Origin: Clavulina sp. PMI_390
Taxonomy: Eukaryota > Basidiomycota > Agaricomycetes > Cantharellales > Hydnaceae
Direction of reading: 5' to 3'
DNA length: 64,000 nt
Assembly (NCBI GenBank): GCA_015039315.1
Contig: WIDE01000083.1
Location: forward strand, 82,321-146,320
Position numbers and translations under genes: made by a program. This document shows positions 57,111 to 64,000 of the stretch, one piece after another; within the stretch, counting starts at the first letter, position 1, and each line of letters opens with the position of its first letter. The notes beneath the pieces were generated by a model. That model was not told where the DNA came from and made no database searches. It was given only the letters and a program-made list of their open reading frames with translations.

Positions 57111-58246
57111 TCATTGGTCACTTCCGGGATGCATCGTGTATTATGGATAGGACGTTTCTAGTGTGTGCAAATACCATTTGTATTTTTCATCTGATTACTT
57201 TTCTCCACTTCTAAATGAGGGGCGTCGTCGCGAAGCTGTTGTGCTGAATGAGTTTGGAAACGATCGAGTTTCGTATTCATTTTCTACACCAGGCCCATTT
57301 GAGTTGTGCTGTTATTAGGTACTCCGTACCTCCCCAGTCATCCGACACGTTATCAAGGAAGGGGATCAGCAAAATAAATGATTCATTCCAGCTCATTACG
57401 TCTTGGTTTTAGCAGCAGTCATTATCTTCGGTTGGCTAGTCACATCTATGGCCTGGTCGATAGTTGATTTATGAGCCGGGATGGCCCCGTAGCCGACTGT
57501 CTACCCCCGCGATGAACCCTTCGTCGTACTTACCCATTTCTTTGAGGCTATAGTTACGACCCTTCTAGCATTTTCATTAAAACCCAAAACATGCGGCCGA
57601 TCTGCTACCATTCAGCAACAGCCACGAGGACGATCTGCTTGGTTCGTCGATCACTATCTCATATCATTGTGGAGCTCGAGGATACTGATCGTCTGCGTCT
57701 TCTGACTGCCCAACATTCTTTCAGTTGCGTAACTCGCCGCAACAGAAGTGCACCCGACAAGAATAATAACGATGCTCCTCTCACCAGTTTATTCTACCGC
57801 TCCTTGTAGCTCAGGGAACGTATAGAGAAACCGGTTGAGGTTCATGAAATGCATCAGCTGAGCACTGTTTTTGATACATTTATTGCGTAACGCCCTCAAT
57901 GATGTGGTTCGAATGCCGATACTCTACGTTTCCAGCCATCACTGATAGAACTTCATAGTCGCATATTTGAGCAACACTACCGCGTCCTTGTTGGTCCCGT
58001 GGTCAGCGAGGAAGAGCTCATTGGTTTAAGATTTCGATTTCACCTCCTTGTCAAACCGTTTGGGTTTCCCAACGGACCAGCCAACCCGATCGCTGGGCCG
58101 TTGCGGATTCTGGTTGGTTTGAGGTAAAGCGGTTTCGGCGTCGCTGACGGGTTATAAGTCCTTGGGCTTTGGCGACTCTCAACCCTCCATCAATCCTCTC
58201 ACAAACTCTTTATCTACTACTTCTTTCGAAAGCTTCGTTTACCAAC
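57111..58246. other. Intergenic, promoter side of family member F
   Basis: No gene seen. The words ATAGAACTTCATAG at about 57946 recur at about 61295 upstream of member H, suggesting shared duplicated upstream sequence. Confidence 0.4.
58153..58158 (+). promoter_or_regulatory. TATA-like box of family member F
   Basis: TATAAG, 94 bp upstream of the ATG at 58247. Confidence 0.45.
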
Positions 58247-59076
58247 ATGCAGGCCTTAGTTCAACAGGAGTTCAATATGATGCGCACGCTCGGTATTGTT
58301 AGTATATTCTCCAGCTCTGCAACGGTCCCTTTTTCTGACGAGGCACGTTCGTAGAACTGGGCGGATGCTGTTTATCGTGGCGCCCCCGAGAACGAGATCA
58401 AACACCAGCTCAAATTGTTCAGCTGGAAGATTTGCTTCTTCGCGGTAAGTCGACTTAGCTAACTCGTATCGCTCTTAGCATTTATTCAAACAATCACTAT
58501 TCATAGGGAGCCGATACTCTCCTCATTCTGCCTGAGGTGTCTGAGCATCTTGGCAGGAACGAAGCCCACGAGTACAAACTCGATTGTGATTCCGTAAGTT
58601 CGCCCCGTTTCATTTTCGAGACAACAGCCAATAGCTCAAATGGGGCAATAGATTCAACGCCAGGTCGAGAAGATGGAGAAGGTCAGGTCCAAGGAACGTG
58701 AAGGCTTTAACATCCTCGATCATCTGGTGCGGCTCATGGACTCCCCAGTGTAAGCGCCCAGACTCTCATCCCTTAGAGCGTTCGTTCAGCACTAATGTCA
58801 GTACCTTAGTCGCGGCATTATCCTCGCCCAGCTCAACAGCATCCCTCAAGAGGATAAGCGCAAGTTGTTCGAGAACTATCATCGGACTTTGACGACTTAT
58901 CAACAAACGTGAGCTTACTGCTAGTCCGAACTCCCTGTCGGCCGAGGTATCCTGATTTGCTTTCGCTTCCCTACCCCAGTATCGTGCAGGGAGATGAGGC
59001 CCCACTCAAGAACGCGGCTGAATTCTTCGATTGCCCGAAGAGCGAGCAGTGCAAGATTCTCGGCATCAAAAACTGA
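58247..59076 (+). CDS. Small-protein tandem family, member F (173 aa)
   Basis: Six exons (58247-58297, 58355-58444, 58507-58593, 58652-58749, 58810-58908, 58980-59076) give 173 aa. This is the best-preserved member and the reference for the family. Exon 1 MQALVQQEFNMMRTLGI; exon 2 NWADAVYRGAPENE and LKLFSWKICFFA; exon 3 GADTLLILPEVSEHLG and YKLDCDS; exon 4 IQRQVEKMEKV and HLVRLMDSPV; exon 5 IILAQLNSIPQEDKRKLF and YHRTL; exon 6 DEAPLKNAAEFFD and EQCKILGIKN. The protein looks mostly helical, is charged, and has no signal peptide or membrane segment. Exon 1 begins like member E (MQ, then VKQE or VQQE). All introns are GT-AG. Function unknown. Confidence 0.78.
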
Positions 59077-59628
59077 GCGGCACTTCGTGGCTGCGTTTGT
59101 ACCGGCGCTGCTAACCTCCTGATACAAAAAAATTATCTGAACTGCCGCCGTATGCGCCCAATGTACATTAGCTTGTCAATCTCAATGTGTTCTGTTTGAT
59201 TTCTGTTTGTCTGATTGATGAAATTAACGAATGGGCCAAACTTGAACCAGACGCGAACGCCTGTCGCTCTCTAAGGTCTCGAAAAGTCGTTTTCTCGTGT
59301 TCACTTATGTGTTCGAGCTAGCTAGGTAGACAGCACTACCGTAGGTTGTGACTTTGTCTCAAACCGAAAGAGGCGGCTCTCTAGATTAGCGGTTTGCCCA
59401 GCTGGTGCCCAGACGATCATATGATGAGTCTGACCACTTTGTCTTTGATGATTGTGTCCTTGTCAACGTCATCCGCGATCGGAGAATTGAGCCCGTCAGT
59501 GGAGCACCTTCACGTCAAACGGTGTCTGTCAGACATGCCGCTCTTATATAAATCTCCTTGTCTCCGTATTACTTTCTTCCTCTCATCATAGCTCTCGTGC
59601 CACCAACGAACTCCTCTCTGTTCTCATC
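59077..59628. other. Spacer between members F and G
   Basis: No gene. Contains the TATA box of member G. Confidence 0.45.
59545..59552 (+). promoter_or_regulatory. TATA box of family member G
   Basis: TATATAAA, 84 bp upstream of the ATG at 59629. Confidence 0.55.
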
Positions 59629-60473
59629 ATGACTACTATCCACTCCCTAGCCGAAGCAGATCTCAATACACTGCGCGTCTTCGGTCAAGTGCATGTTTCG
59701 CTTAAATTTATCCCCCACTGGTCTTGACGAACAAATATTCAGCTTTGGGCGCATGATGTTCTTCGTGGGGCACCAGAAGATGAGCTCATGCAATCGCTCA
59801 AACTGTTTAGCTGGAAGGCGGCTTTCTTTACGGTGCGTTTACCATTCTTGCCCCGACTGCGCTGCCCCACCGAGATCGATGCTTATTGTTATTGAAGGGG
59901 GCCGACAATGCACTCCTCCTGCCTCTGATAGATGAAAACTTCGGCGAAGGCGTTGCAAACGAATACAAGGTTGACTGCGATACCGTGAGTGCTTGACTTC
60001 CCTCACATCAATACAAGGGGACGTGTATAACCCCTATCTGTAGGTCAAACGACTCGTCCAGCATACGGAGAGTTTGCGATCGGGTGACAAGGAAGCCTCT
60101 GATATAGTGAACCAACTGATGAGACTCGTTGACTCTCCATAGTAAGCATATGAATCGCCTTTTCAACTCCCTCACGAGATGCATTCGTCTGAGCTCTCTC
60201 CACAAAAGTCGCATGTCAACACTCACTGAGTTACAATGGATCCCTAAAAAAGACCAGCGGAAAGTTACGGGAGCCTATGGTCTAACCCTGAATGCTTTTA
60301 GAAACTCGTGCGTCTGCTGGTGACTGACATAACCAATTACTGGCATATGACCACTTATCCAATAATCTATCAGGGTCGAATCATCCTCCAAAGCTCCGCT
60401 CAAGAATGCATCAGAGTTCTTTGATGTCTCCACCCAGCGCCAACGCGATATCCTCGGCATCAAATCTGATTGA
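59629..60473 (+). CDS. Small-protein tandem family, member G (177 aa)
   Basis: Six exons (59629-59688, 59743-59832, 59898-59984, 60044-60141, 60209-60307, 60374-60473) give 177 aa. Features: SLAEADLNTLRVFGQ (exon 1), LWAHDVLRGAPEDE and LKLFSWKAAFFT (exon 2), GADNALLLPLIDENFG and YKVDCDT (exon 3), VKRLVQHTESLRSGDKEA (exon 4), LQWIPKKDQRKV (exon 5), and KAPLKNASEFFD then DILGIKSD (exon 6). Exon 4 ends CCATA before gtaagc; read without splicing this looks like a stop, but the phase-2 junction restores Tyr. Function unknown. Confidence 0.75.
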
Positions 60474-61711
60474 TATCGTCCTTTCTTTGCTATATCATGA
60501 TAAAGACCAGGCTATAGAAATACCACACAAAGTGGGATCCGCTCAAACAACTCTCTGTATTGTAGACTAAGAAGCTTCCATACAAAGAAATCTATACTTG
60601 CCGTCTCTCTCTGCATCGGCAAACTGTCGAAACTTGCAGCGCCTCATGCTAGATACCACAATTTAAGATCTTTGTAATCAATAGCCCCCTCCGGAGTTGA
60701 ATGCTGTCAATATACAGACACATGGGATGATTGATGAGCACACAACATAGGGAGGGTTGGCCGGTCAGATAAGGATTGGCCGTATGACGTAACTGTACTG
60801 ATAATGAGGCTGACAGGGCAACAGCGGTAGTGTGCATCTGAATGCCGCTGAATGAATGCCGGCATCTCCGCTCTTGACCATTCTCCGCGACGTCGCATCG
60901 TCAATGATGGACTACGGCTATGCGCGTTACAAGGGAAGTTGAGAAAATCCAATGAAGCTCCTTTCTCGAAGCTGCTTGCTTTGCATATAGTTTCCACATT
61001 TATATTTACCCCACATGTATAATTCGCGATGTCCAGCGGCTATGCTACATTGTTTAATATACATCTTCATCCTAAGCGATTGATCGCACTACACATCCCA
61101 CATTGAGGATGATGGTTTCTCACGGCCACTCATGCCGACGTCGATAGTGCCTGTCGGCGGGGATAAAAATGCGCATTCTGGTAATATCGAAGGTTTCATA
61201 TCTGAAGTGCTCCTTGTTGTGTGATTTCACGAGCAAAGGCGCCCCAATCAAAGTGGTGACATATTGGATGCCGCTTGCAAATTCGCTAATAGAACTTCAT
61301 AGAAACGCCATACCGTGTAGTTATTTCACTGCCGATTTGCAATTTTGACGCCTGGTTCTTTGGGGGCCGTTAGGTCATAGGGTCACAATCTCTCAGTTTC
61401 AGTATTCTTCGCTCAGCTATCACCGCAGGAAGCTCAGACCTCTCGCTGGGCAACAACCGCGCTTGCTGACTGGTCTGGTGGCCCAGTAGGAGGTTCCAAT
61501 CAATGCATAGATCGTGAAGTTCTTCCTATTCTTGAGATCCGCGATCAGAAATTCGACTCCACTGCTTTCGATATTTTATCAAATTGGTCTTGAAGGCGTG
61601 TTAGGAGTTCTCGCTGCTGATATATATAAGTCATCAGTCCTCGCCTGGAAAAATAGCCCGTGCCTCCAAAGATATCTCAGCTATCGTTCTATATCACGTC
61701 TGTTTCTAGTC
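60474..61711. other. Spacer between members G and H
   Basis: No gene seen. Carries TATATATAAG at 61621 and, near 61295, a short match to the region upstream of member F. Confidence 0.4.
61621..61630 (+). promoter_or_regulatory. TATA box of family member H
   Basis: TATATATAAG, about 90 bp upstream of the ATG at 61712. Confidence 0.5.
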
Positions 61712-62557
61712 ATGGAGTTCCAACTTCGCGATGCTCTAATTGAGATGCAAAAGTTTGGCGATGTGCGTGCTCATCTCGACGTCACCTTTTTTTTTCTGCC
61801 TCCTGACATGGCGCATTCTCAGGAATGGGCGAGGTTTGCATCCAGTGATGCGCCTGAGGAGCTGCGTGCCCATTTCTTGAAGTTGTTCAGCTGGAAGATA
61901 GCCTTCTTCACCGTGCGCTCAGTTAATATTGGTTGGCTTTGTCGCACATTCAAACTTCAGCTGAATTAGGGGGCCGACAATCTCCTCACTCGGCGAGCGG
62001 TAGCTAAGCACCTGGGCGAACATGTTGCTAAAGATTACGAGCTGGACTGCAACGCGGCGAGTCCACTTCTCTATTTTTGGATTATTACTGCTCATCACAC
62101 ATCGATTAATCTCGTAGATTCAAAGCAAGGTGAAGACTATTGAGAGAGTCAAGCCCAAGGAAGAAGAAATCTTCAAGATGTTAAACGAAATCATCCAACT
62201 AGTTCAAATCTCGCCCAAGCTAGTATTTCCGATACCTATATCCCAGCATCATAGTGGTCAGCACTGACAAGCTCTCCTTCACAATAGGCGACAGGCTATC
62301 CTCTTTGAGCTCTATAGGATGCCTGAAGAGGATCAGGCCAAGTTGACGAGAACTTATGAGCAGACTCTCCAAACCTTCAAGCGAACGTATGTAAATTCGG
62401 AAATGGGCCTTTCATTCATGCAGAATTTATCTGAAGCTAATATTTGTGAATTTCTTCTAGCGTGGAGGGTCCTTTCCCAGCTCCACTCAAATGTGCATCA
62501 GAATTCTTCGATTGCTCGGAACATGAGCAGTGCAAAATCCTCGGCATCAATAATTGA
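61712..62557 (+). CDS. Small-protein tandem family, member H (174 aa)
   Basis: Six exons (61712-61762, 61823-61912, 61970-62056, 62118-62218, 62288-62386, 62461-62557) give 174 aa. Features: MEFQLRDALIEMQKFGD (exon 1), EWARFASSDAPEE and LKLFSWKIAFFT (exon 2), GADNLLTRRAVAKHLG and YELDCNA (exon 3), IQSKVKTIERVKPKEEE (exon 4), AILFELYRMPEEDQAKL and YEQTLQTF (exon 5), and PAPLKCASEFFD then EQCKILGINN (exon 6). Introns 3 and 4 appear to start with GC (gcgagt after 62056, gctagt after 62218). Choosing these keeps the conserved exon 3 size and both phases. If GC donors are not spliced, the gene would be non-functional. Function unknown. Confidence 0.7.
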
Positions 62558-63632
62558 ACGCAATTATGGGCTGTCGAGTTCGAAACAAAATTTTGCTCAA
62601 GCGCCTGATATACATAAACTCTCAATTCTGATGACCAAACTTCCCCCTTTTCCATGGCACGCGTTACATGTGCACGTGAGTCACGCATCACCGTGCGCCG
62701 TGCGCTGATACTCTTCCCAGCCCCCTACCCGTCCTGGAAGTATACGTATTGCCCCTTGAGGTCCAGCAAGTGTACTAGTGAAAGATATCCCTATAGTCCT
62801 GTAAAGTTCATGGTTATGTGAGTGTAGTAAGCGGCCCCTTCATCGACGCGAGACGCATTACTTCTAAGACCTTAGCAATTTGCGAGTGGAGGGTGCTCCG
62901 TTCCTTGAGCAAATTGGATATCCCAAACCTTATGAAAGACCATCGCGACTGCCATAAGGAAGTCTCGTCCCCCACTGGGATATTAGAATTCGTCTTATCT
63001 CCTCTCTGTGCACTCGCAAGCATATGTCGTGTTTTGCCCATGGCTGGGGAAAGAACATAATCCCATTCCAAATGGCTTCCTATGCACGAACATCTGGTCA
63101 GGGAATGGCGGTTATTCTGATAAGAACGAGAAGGATCTAATTTATTCACTTTATCGCTCGTTTGAAATCACGAGAGTTTATGGAGCATATTGTAAGGACG
63201 CGCGAGATGCATCATATAAAGGTTCTTTTTGTTTTTTAATGGACTATCCCTAGTCCTATGATCAAAGGAAGTACCTTTGGTGTCACTCGCGTGATTCTAG
63301 TATCCTTCTCGCCCCTTCTTTGCTAGCTCAGTAATCACTACTAGCTCCCGAAGCTAATGATGTGTTTCACTGAGTAGCCAGCATGCGGGTCCGCTTCGTC
63401 CCCTGGTCTCTTCACTCCGATCATGAACTAATGTGCAAGCGCGAATCGCGTGACCGTTTTCTCGCCATCTCCGTTATATTCTGCAAGTAGATGGTCAATC
63501 ACTCTTATAGGTTCGGGACATTCAACCTTACATTGCGACCCCCCGCTTACCGTATTCCAGGAAGATAATATCAGCCTTCCCGCTGGCGTATAAAAAACCT
63601 GGGACTACCGCTCGACTTCGTCTCAGACCATC
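62558..63632. other. Spacer between member H and the last pseudogene
   Basis: No gene seen on either strand. Confidence 0.4.
63589..63595 (+). promoter_or_regulatory. TATA box before the terminal family pseudogene
   Basis: TATAAAA, 44 bp upstream of the ATG at 63633, closer than in the intact members. Confidence 0.4.
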
Positions 63633-64000
63633 ATGGAAAATTAGGTTCGTAACGAGTTCGTAGAGATAGAGAGGCTCGACAACGTGAGCATTACGCTGCT
63701 CCTTATATTTATTTCCTTCTCTTGACCTCCACTGATTAGGGGTGGGCAAGCCTCACGTTGAGTGATGCCTCAGAGTATCTGCGCACCCGCTCGTTGAAGC
63801 TCTTTAGCTGGAAGATAGCTTTCTTCATGGCGCGTACGGCCTCTGTCTTATGTCGTACGCATTGATTGAATAAGGCGTCGCTCTTCGAACCAGGGGACCG
63901 ACAACATCCTGACACGGCGTGAGGTAGCCAAGCATAAAGGGGAGGAGCACACAAAAGGATAGTAATTGGATTGCCACGGTGTGGGTCACCTTGACCTCTT
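63633..64000 (+). pseudogene. Small-protein family pseudogene, runs off the window
   Basis: Exon 1 opens MEN then TAG at 63642, before VRNEFVEIERLDN. Exon 2 (63740-63829, 90 nt) is intact: GWASLTLSDASE and LKLFSWKIAFFM, most like member H. Exon 3 (from 63894) reads GTDNILTRREVAKHKG, then two consecutive stops (TAG TAA) where the Tyr-Xaa-Leu-Asp motif should be. A GC (gcgcgt) stands at the donor of intron 2. The rest lies outside the window. Two independent nonsense sites make it a pseudogene derived from an H-like copy. Confidence 0.72.

Noticed and set aside
57840..57930. GGTTCGAAT word suggesting a tRNA T-loop
   Set aside because: The surrounding bases do not form acceptor, D or anticodon stems.
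60128..60142. Apparent stop (TAG) in member G after GACTCTCCA
   Set aside because: The TAG overlaps a phase-2 GT donor (TA/gtaagc); splicing gives Tyr, as at the same position in the other members.

Overview
The window is eukaryotic and almost certainly from an agaricomycete (mushroom-forming class) basidiomycete. Genes carry many short introns of about 50-100 nt, coding is dense on both strands, and several families typical of Agaricomycetes are present: a FunK1 fungal-type kinase with its nuclease-like N-terminal domain, a tyrosine-kinase-like (TKL-type) kinase, F-box relics, a Zn2Cys6 regulator, a MYND-finger protein and a CYSTM-like cysteine-rich tail protein. The species cannot be named from the sequence alone. 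Exon models were made by hand from GT-AG (sometimes GC-AG) sites. For most genes the exon lengths were summed and close in frame.

Layout. 0.5-3.4 kb: FunK1 kinase (-). 4.8-8.7 kb: divergent pair, the Dbf2/Sid2 mitotic-exit kinase (-) and the kinetochore subunit Spc25 (+). 10-14 kb: a large BNI4-like PP1-binding scaffold (+). 14.6-22.8 kb: two decayed F-box genes around a TKL-type kinase (-), plus a 774-bp Mutator-like non-autonomous element with 40-bp inverted ends and a perfect 9-bp target duplication. 23.3-25.4 kb: Ser/Pro-rich protein of unknown role (-). 26.5-29.4 kb: Zn2Cys6 factor (-) with a frame-preserving duplicate of its last three exons. 29.8-33.9 kb: CYSTM-like gene, MYND gene, and a second CYSTM-like copy running into a 566-base assembly gap. 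34.6-36.9 kb: two members of an unrecognised small-protein family (-). 38.5-45.9 kb: p23/Sba1 co-chaperone (+, first exon not found), BTB-domain protein (+), AIF/AMID-type oxidoreductase (-). 47.6-50.6 kb: a pseudogene and an intact member of the small family, with a relic of the oxidoreductase. 52.8-57.1 kb: divergent endosomal pair, ArfGAP (-) and ESCRT-0 Vps27 (+). 58.2-64 kb: three more intact family members in tandem and a pseudogene cut by the window end.

The main candidate for something undescribed is that small family: six intact genes, two pseudogenes and possibly one lone terminal exon. The proteins are 173-192 aa. All six intact genes have six exons with introns in identical positions and phases (0,0,0,2,2); exon 2 is always 90 nt and exon 3 always 87 nt. 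The signatures are a Trp at the second codon of exon 2, FSWK near its end, a YKLD-like motif ending exon 3, and a C-terminus of the form PLKxAxEFFD...QCxILGIKN. Several members use GC-AG introns and have a TATA box 70-95 bp upstream of the ATG. I do not recognise the family and assign it no function.

Housekeeping genes (Dbf2, Spc25, Vps27, ArfGAP, p23) are single and intact or nearly so. The stretches between them hold lineage-specific, duplicating and decaying families.
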